Origin: an uncultured Prevotellaceae bacterium | Lineage (GTDB): Bacteria; Bacteroidota; Bacteroidia; Bacteroidales; Bacteroidaceae | Assembly (NCBI GenBank): GCA_946188395.1 | Contig: CAMHUU010000026.1 | Coordinates: 1 to 34,191 of the forward strand | Length of the DNA stretch: 34,191 nucleotides | Reading direction: 5' to 3' | Shown here: one piece after another, positions 15,911-24,353 of the stretch | How the letters are laid out: every line of letters begins with the position of its first letter | Numbering within the stretch: position 1 is the first letter of the stretch | The notes under the pieces: generated by a model | The model's input: the letters and a program-made list of their open reading frames with translations, nothing else | Database searches by the model: none | Told to the model about the DNA's origin: nothing | Position numbers and translations under genes: made by a program

Positions 15911-16256
15911 GTTGTCGAGCGACAAGAACGTAGAGTCCATCGCCCAACTGGTGGAATCGGTAAAGAATTACGTTGGACTTCAGGGCGAGTACCTGAAGTT
16001 CAACGCTGTTGAAAAGATTGTGCGTCTGACCACCGCACTGACGCTGACCATCGTGTTCATCATTCTGGGCGTGGCCATATTGTTCTACCTGTCGTTCGCA
16101 CTCATCTATGCTATCGCGCCGCTGACTGGTACGGCATTGGCCTTTTTCATCATGGCGGTGCTGTTCCTGATTCTGCTGATTGTCGTGTTTATCAAGCGAA
16201 AGTCGTGGATAGAGCGTCCCCTGGTGCGCTTCCTGTCCGAAATTCTGTTAAGTTAG
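15909..16256 (+). CDS. Phage-holin-family (YqjE-like) membrane protein
   Basis: A 115-aa protein with an amphipathic N-terminal segment (1-35) and two transmembrane helices (about 40-65 and 70-95), followed by a short basic tail. This matches the 'putative holin superfamily III / YqjE' type found in non-phage contexts. It is co-transcribed with a YtxH protein, as YqjE is with YqjD in E. coli, so a host envelope function is more likely than phage lysis. No phage genes are nearby. Confidence 0.8.
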   Translation: MLSSDKNVESIAQLVESVKNYVGLQGEYLKFNAVEKIVRLTTALTLTIVFIILGVAILFYLSFALIYAIAPLTGTALAFFIMAVLFLILLIVVFIKRKSWIERPLVRFLSEILLS

Positions 16257-16263
16257 CCGTCGT

Positions 16264-16518
16264 ATGCCCAAACCCACCTACCATACCTTAGAAGAGATTC
16301 AAATCCGCAAAGAGGAGCTGCAGTCGAACATTCAACAGGAGAACGACCAGATAGGCATTCTCTGGCGCACCTTGTTTGCTCCACAGAAAGCCAGTAGCAA
16401 GGGTGAACTGGTGGCTAACCTCGTTGCCAACAGCATTACAGCCATAGATGGTTTCCTGCTGGTGCGCAAACTCATGAAAAGCTACGGACGCATTTTCTCG
16501 CGTAAGAAGAAAAAGTAG
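16264..16518 (+). CDS. Conserved 84-aa protein of unknown function
   Basis: A small, charged, helical protein with no recognised family. Residues 8-36 look like a coiled coil (LEEIQIRKEELQSNIQQEND), residues 48-70 are moderately hydrophobic (LVANLVANSITAIDGFLLV), and the C-terminus is strongly basic (FSRKKKK). It starts 7 nt after the holin-like gene, so it belongs to the same operon. Its position resembles YqjK behind YqjD-YqjE in E. coli, but sequence homology cannot be claimed. Confidence 0.75.
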   Translation: MPKPTYHTLEEIQIRKEELQSNIQQENDQIGILWRTLFAPQKASSKGELVANLVANSITAIDGFLLVRKLMKSYGRIFSRKKKK

Positions 16519-16535
16519 CTTTCACCTCTTTCCGC

Positions 16536-17117
16536 TCACTTCTCAAAATGCTGGTAGTCCTTTACTGAGCGCCAGTCCCCACCCCAACGGAATCCATGTT
16601 GGATAAAGAGCCGATAACATAGGTCCCGACGGGTAATCTTATATTTGAAGAACTTGTTGCGGTCGGCATAGGGTTTTCCCGTCGACGGCTGGATGAGGAG
16701 TGTGCCGTCCTTCTTGCGACGCACGCAGGGATTATAGAGTGGATTGACGTCGATGGCAAGGCCTCGGGCGTGTTTCGACAGCCGCGTCGTACCGGCAATG
16801 GGACGATAGCAGTAGCACGAGGTATTGTTGGCCTGCATGGAGCGTTCGTCGTCATCGTCATAATCAGAGATAGGACGAATGCGCTCGATGGGATAGCGCT
16901 GGCGATAGAGCTCGGCAAAGATGTCGCGCAGGTCGGCGGCGATCACATAATTACAAATGAGGACGCCCTGCTGGGTACGACCCTCGAAGTCGACATATTG
17001 CACATGAAGGGTGTCGAGACGGACTCCAGCGGGCTGGGCGTTTCCAACAGAGAGTTGAGAACTGAGAACAGAAAGCAAAAAAAGAATGGCTGAACGTAAC
17101 CTCATAGCATGAAACAT
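16536..17117 (-). CDS. Exported M15-type D,D- or L,D-peptidase
   Basis: A 193-aa protein with an N-terminal signal peptide (cleavage probably after GNAQ, residue 28) and an M15_4-type peptidase domain. The zinc ligands are His116 and Asp123 (SKHARGLAIDVNP) and His190 (DYQHFE), with the catalytic-region motif NPLYNP following. Such enzymes cut peptidoglycan stem peptides (endolysin/VanY type). MRLRS at codon 5 (17105) is an alternative start and gives a more regular signal peptide. It lies 23 nt downstream of the CarboxypepD_reg gene. The signal-peptide stretch SVLSSQLSV is encoded by a heptamer array. Confidence 0.85.
   Translation of the reverse strand: MFHAMRLRSAILFLLSVLSSQLSVGNAQPAGVRLDTLHVQYVDFEGRTQQGVLICNYVIAADLRDIFAELYRQRYPIERIRPISDYDDDDERSMQANNTSCYCYRPIAGTTRLSKHARGLAIDVNPLYNPCVRRKKDGTLLIQPSTGKPYADRNKFFKYKITRRDLCYRLFIQHGFRWGGDWRSVKDYQHFEK
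17050..17077. repeat. Heptamer array, GAGAACT family, inside the M15 signal-peptide codons
   Basis: GAGAGTT, GAGAACT, GAGAACA and GAAAGCA on the plus strand; on the coding strand they specify part of the signal peptide. Confidence 0.75.
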
Positions 17118-17140
17118 ATTATCATTACGAAAAGAGTGTC

Positions 17141-18367
17141 CTAATTGCGGACTCGCTTTTTCAGTTTATCGATAGCGTGTTCGAGACTCTCGGTTGGGGC
17201 TATGATGTTGTAGTCGGCCCAAAAGTCGGGATCGTCGAAATACTCCACCTTGTCGTAGAAACGCTCATTGCGGCCAAAGGACGACCGCCCATGCGGACGC
17301 TTAGCCTGTCGGCCCAGGGCCAAACGGTCGGTAACAACCATCTCACAAACGGTGGTATAGGGCGAGGCGAAAAGCCTACGGCGCCAGTCGCAATTGAATC
17401 GCATCTCGTTGCGCACATAGCTCATGTGGGTGATACCTTGCGAATCGGTCTCGTAGACCACCGTGACGCTGAGTTCGCGAGGCCGAAAGCGCAGTCCAAT
17501 GGGTTTGTGGACTAGCATATACTCAGAGGCCCTACGCCAGTCGCTGACGTCAAGCTGCAATTCGGCACGGCTGATGGCCAGCGTCTCGTGATTGATGTAG
17601 AGCTTGCCGCCCATCAAGGGAAATGGGGTTTTCACCGCCGGGGTCATGCTGACGACGTAATGCGAACAGTCATCAATCATCGTAGGAACCTCCATGCGAT
17701 ATTCATAGTACGGCAGCATTTCAGTATTCAGGAGATACTCCGAATTCTTGGCCACGTCAACCATCAGGGGCATCACAGGACCTCCCTGCACCTTGACGCC
17801 AAGGGTGTCGCTGGCCTTCATACTCATCAGGCGACGACCCTTCTGAATGGCCACAGCATCGAATTCCGGTCCACGCAAATAGCTCGACTTATACATATCG
17901 GTAACAGCCTCGGAAATGCTGATGAATCGTGAACCGCGACGGGCCGTTTCGCGATAGAAGCAGCGGACGAGTTCCGCTTCGCTGGCATAGTTGGACTCAA
18001 TACGGCTCATGGCAGCCTTGACGATGGTTAACGGATCGTCGGCAGAGATAATGACCTCGCTGAGCTGGACGGTGGTGCTAAGCATGAGAATGGTGAGATT
18101 GTCGGTAGGACCGGAGCCAAGCGGCATTTGGCGAGTCTTATAGCCGATATGGCTAAGCTGAATGTAGCGAGGGCGCTGGGCAACCTTCAGCGTAAAGAAA
18201 CCGTCGTCGTTTGTGACGGTATGTACATCTGTACCCTCAGCCGAGACACTTACATGACTAAGCACCTTGCCCGTCTGGCGGTCTTTCACCACTCCGCTGA
18301 CCACCTGTTGTGCCTGTACTGCAAGTGTTGCCAGCATCAGCAGCATCGTTATCCATAGTCTGGCCAT
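17141..18367 (-). CDS. Exported CarboxypepD_reg-like domain protein
   Basis: A 408-aa protein with a signal peptide (1-19, ending VQAQ). A CarboxypepD_reg-like beta-sandwich follows (about 21-105): VVSGVVKDRQTGKVLSHVSV, DDGFFTLKV, IQLSHIGYKT, then the VQLSEVIIS transition. The remaining 300 residues match the long C-terminal part of Bacteroidetes 'carboxypeptidase-like regulatory' proteins, which have no known enzymatic motif. No TonB receptor barrel follows, so this is not a SusC protein. It has its own promoter (18401-18432) and probably drives the M15 peptidase gene too. The location is expected to be periplasm or outer membrane; the function is unknown. Confidence 0.8.
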   Translation of the reverse strand: MARLWITMLLMLATLAVQAQQVVSGVVKDRQTGKVLSHVSVSAEGTDVHTVTNDDGFFTLKVAQRPRYIQLSHIGYKTRQMPLGSGPTDNLTILMLSTTVQLSEVIISADDPLTIVKAAMSRIESNYASEAELVRCFYRETARRGSRFISISEAVTDMYKSSYLRGPEFDAVAIQKGRRLMSMKASDTLGVKVQGGPVMPLMVDVAKNSEYLLNTEMLPYYEYRMEVPTMIDDCSHYVVSMTPAVKTPFPLMGGKLYINHETLAISRAELQLDVSDWRRASEYMLVHKPIGLRFRPRELSVTVVYETDSQGITHMSYVRNEMRFNCDWRRRLFASPYTTVCEMVVTDRLALGRQAKRPHGRSSFGRNERFYDKVEYFDDPDFWADYNIIAPTESLEHAIDKLKKRVRN

Positions 18368-18400
18368 ATTGATATAAGTGTTAGTTATAATATCTCACCG

Positions 18401-18432
18401 CAAAGATAGCAAAAAAAGTAATTCGCTCCAAA
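18401..18432 (-). promoter_or_regulatory. Promoter of the CarboxypepD_reg / M15 genes
   Basis: Minus strand: TTTG (18432-18429), 20 bp, TATCTTTG (18408-18401), exact consensus; leader about 28 nt. Confidence 0.86.
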
Positions 18433-18457
18433 TCTTTAAACGATTATTTGCAAATAA

Positions 18458-19102
18458 CTAAATATTCAGGATGTCTGAAGGATGACTGGCAAACGTCGTC
18501 GCACCATGATCGAGCAGGAATTCGCGGTCGCGGAATCCCCACAGCACGCTAATGCAGGGCAGACCGGCATTACGGGCTGTGGCGAGGTCAACATCGCTGT
18601 CGCCAACATAAACGGCTGTTAGCTGCTGGTTTGCTAATTGCCGCAAGGCGGCGAAGACGGTATCGGGGGCGGGTTTCTTGCGAATACCCTCGGCTTCGTG
18701 CTCACCGATGGCCACGGGAATCTCCGGGAAGAAATGGCGGACAAGCTCCTGCGTGGCAGCCATCATCTTGTTGCTGACGACAGCCATCTGACAACCACGG
18801 GCATGCAGTTCGCGAATGAGTTCGGGGATGCCGTCGTAGGGTCGCGTGGTGTCGAGCGAGTGGTGCATATAGTACTGCCGGAAGGTGTCGAAAGCAGCAT
18901 CGAACAGCGGGTTATCGGCACCATCGGGGACAGCACGCTCCATGAGCAGGCGGACACCATTACCCACGAACCGGCGGATGTTGTCCACCGAGTGTTCGGG
19001 CATGTGGTGCTGTCGCAAGGCGTAGTTGACGCTGTCCGCCAAGTCGCGAAGCGTGTCGAGCAGCGTGCCGTCGAGGTCGAAGATGTAGGTGTCGTAACTC
19101 AT
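18458..19102 (-). CDS. HAD-superfamily phosphatase, phosphoglycolate phosphatase-like
   Basis: A 214-aa HAD hydrolase. Motif I is YIFDLDGTLLDT with Asp9 and Asp11, motif II is VVSNK, motif III is a Lys in GIRKKPAPD, and motif IV is VGDSDVDLATARNAG. The helical cap lies between motif I and II, as in Gph. The substrate could be 2-phosphoglycolate or another small phosphate ester and cannot be read from sequence. It starts 7 nt after the queF stop, so it is the last gene of the queT-queF run. Confidence 0.88.
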   Translation of the reverse strand: MSYDTYIFDLDGTLLDTLRDLADSVNYALRQHHMPEHSVDNIRRFVGNGVRLLMERAVPDGADNPLFDAAFDTFRQYYMHHSLDTTRPYDGIPELIRELHARGCQMAVVSNKMMAATQELVRHFFPEIPVAIGEHEAEGIRKKPAPDTVFAALRQLANQQLTAVYVGDSDVDLATARNAGLPCISVLWGFRDREFLLDHGATTFASHPSDILNI

Positions 19103-19109
19103 GGAAAAT

Positions 19110-19571
19110 CTAAATCATCTGCCGTTCTTCAAGTCGTCGCTGGGCCATCTGCTCGTACTTCGTGCCCGGCTGCCCATAGTTGGAATAGGGATAGATCGAA
19201 ATGCCGCCACGGGGGGTGAAGATGCCAACAACCTCGATGTACTTGGGCTGCATGAGGGCAACAAGGTCCTTCATGATGATGTTGACACAGTCCTCGTGGA
19301 AGTCACCATGATTGCGGAACGAGAAGAGGTAGAGCTTCAGACTCTTCGACTCGACCATGCGCTCGGCAGGGATATAGGCAATCTTGATCTCAGCGAAGTC
19401 GGGCTGTCCGGTGATGGGACAGAGCGAGGTGAACTCAGGGCAATTAAACTGCACCCAATAGTCGTTGCCGGGATGTTTGTTCTCGAAAGTCTCCAACACT
19501 TCCGGCGCATAGTCCTGACGATATTCGGTCTTGCGGCCCAACTGCTGCAGACCTTCATTCTCTCTCTTCAT
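19110..19571 (-). CDS. queF: NADPH-dependent preQ0 reductase QueF
   Basis: A 153-aa unimodular QueF that reduces the nitrile of preQ0 to the aminomethyl group of preQ1, on the queuosine pathway. The nucleophile Cys51 lies in [18 protein letters not shown], with Asp58 as the proton donor, and the NADPH/substrate motif [18 protein letters not shown] follows. Length is standard. Its start overlaps the end of queT by 4 nt, indicating translational coupling. Confidence 0.96.
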   Translation of the reverse strand: MKRENEGLQQLGRKTEYRQDYAPEVLETFENKHPGNDYWVQFNCPEFTSLCPITGQPDFAEIKIAYIPAERMVESKSLKLYLFSFRNHGDFHEDCVNIIMKDLVALMQPKYIEVVGIFTPRGGISIYPYSNYGQPGTKYEQMAQRRLEERQMI

Positions 19572-20260
19572 ATTTTCAGTATATTAAAGATGTTGTAGTT
19601 GATATCGTTGTCGAACACGTCCTCATGGTCGTGTTTCTTGGTAAACTCGACAACGCGGATGGTGATAGGCAGCACGATGATTTCATATAGCGTCTTCAGC
19701 GTTACCTGCGAAATCATGAGTGAGGGCATCTCCTCCCAGGGGATGACACCACCCAGAGCCAATGGGAAGAAGATGATGGAGTCGGTGGTCTCGCCGAACA
19801 CGGTACTGAGAATGGCACGGGATGAGAAATGAGACCCTCCGGAACTGAGTTTCATACGCGACATCACATAGGCATTGATGAACGAGCCGGCAATGAAAGC
19901 GATGAACGACGCCAGGGCAATTCGTGGTGCCAAACCGAAGATGACGTGGAAACCTTCCTCACCATGCCAATAGGGTGCGCCGGGAATCCAGTCGGCAATG
20001 GCACCCATGATGACAAAGAAGAAGTTCATGGCAAAGCCCATCCAGATGAGCATGCGAGTGCGCTGATAACCCCACACCTCGCACACCACGTCATTGATGA
20101 TGTACGACACAGGGAAGACAATGATACCTGCCGTCAGATTGATCGGCCCGAAAGAGAGTTGCTTTGTTTCCAACACGTTTGCCGTGATCAGGCAGACGCA
20201 GAACAGGGTGCCAAAAAGCATAAACAGCACGCTGACTTTTCTTTTTTCTTGTTCCATCAT
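19568..20260 (-). CDS. Queuosine precursor transporter (YhhQ/VUT family)
   Basis: A 230-aa integral membrane protein of the COG1738 family, with about six transmembrane helices (first at residues 10-28, [19 protein letters not shown]) and the family signatures [20 protein letters not shown] and [14 protein letters not shown]. Members import preQ0/preQ1 or queuine. The frame runs to a TTG at 20305, but that part is the riboswitch; the ATG at 20260 (with a second ATG at 20257) is chosen. It overlaps queF by 4 nt. The preQ1-I-like riboswitch directly before the ATG fits a transporter for that ligand. Confidence 0.93.
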   Translation of the reverse strand: MMEQEKRKVSVLFMLFGTLFCVCLITANVLETKQLSFGPINLTAGIIVFPVSYIINDVVCEVWGYQRTRMLIWMGFAMNFFFVIMGAIADWIPGAPYWHGEEGFHVIFGLAPRIALASFIAFIAGSFINAYVMSRMKLSSGGSHFSSRAILSTVFGETTDSIIFFPLALGGVIPWEEMPSLMISQVTLKTLYEIIVLPITIRVVEFTKKHDHEDVFDNDINYNIFNILKI

Positions 20261-20261
20261 T

Positions 20262-20313
20262 CTTGTTTTGTTAAAGGGGGTCCAGCCGACTTTCGGCTTT
20301 CGCAAGTACCCCT
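20262..20313 (-). promoter_or_regulatory. preQ1-I-like riboswitch with an extra hairpin, upstream of the queuosine precursor transporter
   Basis: The minus-strand RNA can form an H-type pseudoknot. P1 is AGGGG (20313-20309) with CCCCU (20279-20275). P2 is CUUG (20306-20303) with CAAG (20265-20262). The A-rich L3 tail UUAACAAAA (20274-20266) and the C next to P1 are in place. The stretch UUAACAAAACAAG equals, as I recall it, the tail of the Thermoanaerobacter preQ1-I aptamer. A 6-bp hairpin AGCCGA-AAG-UCGGCU (20298-20284) is inserted in loop L2. The tail ends one base before the ATG, so control would be at translation. No promoter separates it from the ClC gene. Confidence 0.82.
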
Positions 20314-20321
20314 ATATTATC

Positions 20322-22130
20322 TTAATCTTGACTTAAATCGTGAACCATCTTGCGGTACATGTTGTACATGCGTTTACGCGAGATGTAACCCTTCAAATGA
20401 TTATCGGCATCAAGCACAGGAAACCAGTCGGCCTGAGTACGTTCAAAAGTACGCATCACCTCAGTCATAGGCGTTGAATCACTGAGCGTAGCATCGGGCT
20501 TCGACATGAGTTGAGAGGCACGGAAATGGTGATAGAGTTCGGTACGGAAGACGACGTGGCGGATTTTGACGATATTAATCTCGCCCAGCAATACGCCGGC
20601 AGCATCGGTAACGGGCAATACACGGTGGCGCGAACGAGAAATATAGTGGACCATCTGTCCCAAATCCATATCGGGATCAACAGCCTGAAAATCGCGGTCG
20701 ATGACGGAATCAAGACTCATCAGCGTCAGCGCAGCGTGGTCGGTATGGTGTGTCTTCAGCTTACCCTGCTTGGCCAGTCGCATGCCGTAGATGCTGTGTT
20801 TTTCGAAGATATTGATGGTGAGATAGCTCGACACGGCCACAATCATCAGCGGCATGAAGAGATTGTAGCCACTGGTAATCTCGGCAATAAGGAATATGCC
20901 TGTCAGCGGGGCATGCATGACACCCGACATAACACCCGCCATTCCCAACAGCGCGAAATTCTTCTCGGGAACATAGACACCAATCTGATGCATATTCCAC
21001 AGACGCGAGAAGAGGAATCCCGTGAAGCAGCCAATGAATAGCGAGGGGGCAAAGGTACCGCCACAGCCACCACCGCCGTTCGTCGCCGAGGTGGCAAAGA
21101 CTTTCGTCAGCAACACAAGCCCTATATATAATATAAGGTATTCGGAGTGTCCATAGAACAGCGAACCTTCGAGTATTTGGTTCCAATCGGCTTCCGTCCG
21201 GCCGTTGAGCAATAGGTTGATGCTGTGGTAGCCTTCACCATAAAGCGACGGAAAGAGGAAGATGAGCGTGCTCAGGATGATACCGCCGATAAGGAGTTTG
21301 ACATAGGGTTTGTCCTTGAAGCGGGCGAACATGTCCTCGCAGGCATTCATGGCGCGGATGAAATAAAGCGAAACGAGTCCGCAGGTGATTCCCAACAGAA
21401 TGCTGGCAGGAACACGCTCTACGGTCCAGTCGCTGTCGAGCGTAAACGAGAACATGACGGCATTGCCGCTGAAGATATAGGTAAAGCACGTTGCCGTCAC
21501 ACAACTGACAAGAATCGGCAACAGCGAGGCCATCGTCAGGTCAATCATCAGCACCTCGAGGGTAAATACCAGTCCGGCAATCGGGGCCTTGAAGATGCCG
21601 GCAATGGCTCCCGCAGCGCCACAGCCCACAAGGGTCATCAGCGTCTTATTGTCGAGCCGGAAAATCTTTCCGAGATTCGAGCCGATAGCCGATCCCGTCA
21701 GCACGATAGGAGCCTCGGCACCGACTGATCCGCCAAAGCCAATGGTGATGGCCGAAGCAATAACCGAGGACCAGGTATTGTGAGCCTTCAACCGACTGCG
21801 GTTCGATGAAATGGCATAGAGGATTCGCGTGATGCCGTGCGAGATATTGTCCTTGACGATATAGCGGACAAAGAGTGAAGTCAGCCAAATACCGATGACG
21901 GGATAAACCAGATAGAGCCAGTTGTAGGAGTCGGTCTGGAACTTACCCGTAAGCAAGGCCACAATGGTATTGATGAGTCCATGCAGGATATAGGCCGCCA
22001 CAGCCGACAACAGTCCGACAAGGAATGCCAAGATGAGCAAGAACATCTTGTCGCTGACATTGGCCACACGCCATTCGTGCAACCTCACCAGCCATGCCGG
22101 GCGCTTCAGTCTGTCGGTCTGAGTCTCCAT
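20322..22130 (-). CDS. ClC-family chloride channel with C-terminal CBS domains
   Basis: A 602-aa membrane protein of the ClC family with about 18 intramembrane helices in residues 25-445. The gating-glutamate motif is GSVGAEAPIVLTG (Glu139), and the second anion-site motif is GGTFAPSLFIG. The position after the conserved Glu in LVFTLEVLMID is Val where exchangers have the proton glutamate. Two CBS domains occupy about 460-600 (for example HRVLPVTDAAGVLLGEINIV and DWFPVLDADNHLKGYISRKR). It starts 34 nt after the tsaC stop, across a 9-bp array, and precedes the riboswitch by 8 nt. The function is anion transport; the exact ion is not known. Confidence 0.93.
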   Translation of the reverse strand: METQTDRLKRPAWLVRLHEWRVANVSDKMFLLILAFLVGLLSAVAAYILHGLINTIVALLTGKFQTDSYNWLYLVYPVIGIWLTSLFVRYIVKDNISHGITRILYAISSNRSRLKAHNTWSSVIASAITIGFGGSVGAEAPIVLTGSAIGSNLGKIFRLDNKTLMTLVGCGAAGAIAGIFKAPIAGLVFTLEVLMIDLTMASLLPILVSCVTATCFTYIFSGNAVMFSFTLDSDWTVERVPASILLGITCGLVSLYFIRAMNACEDMFARFKDKPYVKLLIGGIILSTLIFLFPSLYGEGYHSINLLLNGRTEADWNQILEGSLFYGHSEYLILYIGLVLLTKVFATSATNGGGGCGGTFAPSLFIGCFTGFLFSRLWNMHQIGVYVPEKNFALLGMAGVMSGVMHAPLTGIFLIAEITSGYNLFMPLMIVAVSSYLTINIFEKHSIYGMRLAKQGKLKTHHTDHAALTLMSLDSVIDRDFQAVDPDMDLGQMVHYISRSRHRVLPVTDAAGVLLGEINIVKIRHVVFRTELYHHFRASQLMSKPDATLSDSTPMTEVMRTFERTQADWFPVLDADNHLKGYISRKRMYNMYRKMVHDLSQD

Positions 22131-22134
22131 CCCC

Positions 22135-22175
22135 TTCTTAACTTCTTTAACTTCTCTAACTTCTTTAACTTCTTA
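22135..22175. repeat. 9-bp array, TTCTTTAAC family (second copy)
   Basis: Units TTCTTAAC, TTCTTTAAC, TTCTCTAAC, TTCTTTAAC and a partial unit. Read on the minus strand it repeats the 5685-5715 array in the same unit order. The TAA stop of tsaC (22167-22165) and its last two codons lie inside it. Confidence 0.85.
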
Positions 22176-22746
22176 TAATCGTTACTTCGCCATTCTCGCG
22201 CAAACGGATGATGCTGCTTGGCGTGTGGGGCTTGTGCTCCTGACGGCGCGACCAGCAAACATAGTCGACTGCCTCGAGGATGCGTGGGTCGATGTCGCAG
22301 TAGTTTTGGGCAGCTGGTTCACCACTGATATTCGCAGAAGTGGAAACCAGCGCCTTCTGGAAACGATAGCACAGTTCCTTCGAGAACGACTCCTGAGTGA
22401 TGCGCAGGGCTACTGAACCATCGTCGGCTATCAGGTTCTCGGCAAGATTGATAGCACCGTCGAGAATAATGGTCGTCGGCCTGACATCGCCTTCCTTGAG
22501 ACTGTCGATGAGTTGCCAGGCTACATCGGGCACGTTACGGATATAGCGTTGCAAACGGGCATCACTGTCGACGAGGCAGATCATCGCCTTCGAATCGTCG
22601 CGTTGCTTGATGTCGTAAACACGTTTCACTGCCTCAGCATTCGTAGCATCACAACCGATGCCCCACACGGTATCTGTCGGATAGAGAATCACCCCACCCT
22701 TACGAAGCACCTCTACTGCATTCTTGATATCTTCTTCGCGTGTCAT
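22165..22746 (-). CDS. tsaC: Threonylcarbamoyl-AMP synthase (TsaC/YrdC family)
   Basis: A 193-aa YrdC-domain protein that makes threonylcarbamoyl-AMP from threonine, bicarbonate and ATP for t6A synthesis. Signatures: GGVILYPTDTVWGIGCDATN (16-35), VYDIKQRDDSKAM with the KxR-SK motif, and the STSANISGEPA loop. It lacks the C-terminal Sua5 domain, so it is the short form. Its ATG overlaps the prfC stop by one base (TAATG). The two C-terminal residues and the stop derive from an array. Partner TsaD is at 1510-2550. Confidence 0.93.
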   Translation of the reverse strand: MTREEDIKNAVEVLRKGGVILYPTDTVWGIGCDATNAEAVKRVYDIKQRDDSKAMICLVDSDARLQRYIRNVPDVAWQLIDSLKEGDVRPTTIILDGAINLAENLIADDGSVALRITQESFSKELCYRFQKALVSTSANISGEPAAQNYCDIDPRILEAVDYVCWSRRQEHKPHTPSSIIRLRENGEVTIIRS

Positions 22747-24335
22747 TAGAATTCACTGGTAAAGTGGAACTTAATATGCTTAAAGTCTTCCTGCGCCATT
22801 GAGAGCACATAGCCGGAGTCAGCCAGGAACACGTCCCTACCCTCCTTGTCCTTGGCCATATACTGATACTTGCGTTTCTTGAAGTTCTCCAACTCCTGAT
22901 CATCATCACTCTCAATCCAACAGGCCTTGTACAAATGGACAGGTTCCCAACGGCACTTGGCATTGTACTCGTTCTCCAGGCGATACTGGATGACTTCGAA
23001 CTGCAGCTGACCGACGGTACCGATAATCTTGCGGTTGTTGAACTGATTGACGAACAACTGGGCAACACCTTCGTCCATCAGTTGATCAATACCCTTCTGC
23101 AACTGTTTCGATTTCATCGGATCGTCGTTCTCGATGTACTTGAAGAGTTCAGGAGAGAACGAAGGGAGCCCACGGAAATGGAGTTGCTCACCTTCTGTGA
23201 GCGTATCGCCAATCTTGAACATGCCACCAGTATCGGGCAGTCCCACGATATCGCCGGGCCAAGCCTCGTCGATGGTAGACTTGCGCTGAGCCATAAACTG
23301 CGTAGGCGAAGAGAAACGTAGCGTCTTACCCTGACGCACATGCAGATAGGGCTGATTGCGCTGGAACTTACCTGAGCACACCTTGCAAAAAGCAATACAC
23401 GAACGGTGGTTGGGATCGATATTGGCGGTAATCTTGAAGATGAAGCCTGTGAACTTGGGTTCCTCGGGTTGCACGTCGCGCTCCTCGGCCTTGGTGGGCT
23501 TGGGAGAGGGGGCAATCTCGACGAAGCAGTCCAACAGTTCCTGCACACCGAAGTTGTTGAGGGCTGAACCGAAGAATACGGGAGCGACCTCGGCAGAACG
23601 ATAGGTCTCGACCTCGAAGTCGGGATAGACACCGCTGACCAGTTCCAAGTCTTCACGCAGTTTTTCTGCATCCTGCTCGCCCACCCTTTCATCGAGCTCG
23701 ACAGAATCGAGCTCCACACGGACTTTCTCCGTCACGCGCTGCTTGTCAGGGGTAAACAAGTTGAGCTGCTGTTCGTAAATGTTATACACACCCTTGAACT
23801 TCGCACCCTGATTGATGGGCCACGACAAGGGGCGCACATGGATTTCGAGTTCTTTCTCCAGCTCATCGAGCAGATCGAAGGGATCGCGGCCCTCACGGTC
23901 CATCTTGTTGATGAAAATGATGACGGGAGTATTGCGCATGCGACAGACATTCATCAGTTTGCGCGTCTGCGTCTCTACACCTTTCGCTCCATCGACCACG
24001 ATAATCGCAGAGTCGACAGCAGTCAGGGTACGATAGGTGTCCTCGGCAAAGTCCTGGTGACCCGGGGTATCAAGGATGTTCACCTTGTATTCGATATCCT
24101 TTCCATCGGGGGTGTAGTCGAACTCCATCACAGAGGTCGACACCGAGATACCACGCTGCTTCTCGATATCCATCCAGTCGGAAGTAGCGGTCTTCTTAAT
24201 CTTATTGTTCTTTACAGCACCAGCCACCTGAATCTGTCCACCAAAGAGCAGAAACTTCTCAGTGAGCGTGGTTTTACCCGCATCGGGGTGTGAGATAATG
24301 GCGAAAGTTCGCCTGCGTTCTATTTCTTGATTCAC
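22746..24335 (-). CDS. prfC: Peptide chain release factor 3
   Basis: A 529-aa translational GTPase that recycles RF1/RF2 from the ribosome. G motifs: G1 [11 protein letters not shown] (14-24), G3 DTPGHQDF and G4 NKMDRE. The RF3-specific second and third domains include [20 protein letters not shown] and the C-terminal [20 protein letters not shown]. Length equals E. coli RF3 (529). It sits 18 nt downstream of ald and overlaps tsaC by one base. Confidence 0.97.
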   Translation of the reverse strand: MNQEIERRRTFAIISHPDAGKTTLTEKFLLFGGQIQVAGAVKNNKIKKTATSDWMDIEKQRGISVSTSVMEFDYTPDGKDIEYKVNILDTPGHQDFAEDTYRTLTAVDSAIIVVDGAKGVETQTRKLMNVCRMRNTPVIIFINKMDREGRDPFDLLDELEKELEIHVRPLSWPINQGAKFKGVYNIYEQQLNLFTPDKQRVTEKVRVELDSVELDERVGEQDAEKLREDLELVSGVYPDFEVETYRSAEVAPVFFGSALNNFGVQELLDCFVEIAPSPKPTKAEERDVQPEEPKFTGFIFKITANIDPNHRSCIAFCKVCSGKFQRNQPYLHVRQGKTLRFSSPTQFMAQRKSTIDEAWPGDIVGLPDTGGMFKIGDTLTEGEQLHFRGLPSFSPELFKYIENDDPMKSKQLQKGIDQLMDEGVAQLFVNQFNNRKIIGTVGQLQFEVIQYRLENEYNAKCRWEPVHLYKACWIESDDDQELENFKKRKYQYMAKDKEGRDVFLADSGYVLSMAQEDFKHIKFHFTSEF

Positions 24336-24353
24336 CTTAATTAAATATTATAA

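Noticed and set aside
15909..16256. Prophage remnant suggested by the holin-like gene
   Set aside because: No phage genes nearby; the protein is of the YqjE type and sits in a host-style operon.
20444..20451. Promoter inside clc driving the riboswitch
   Set aside because: TACTTTTG matches the -7 consensus, but no -33 box lies 19-21 bp upstream and it is within coding sequence.
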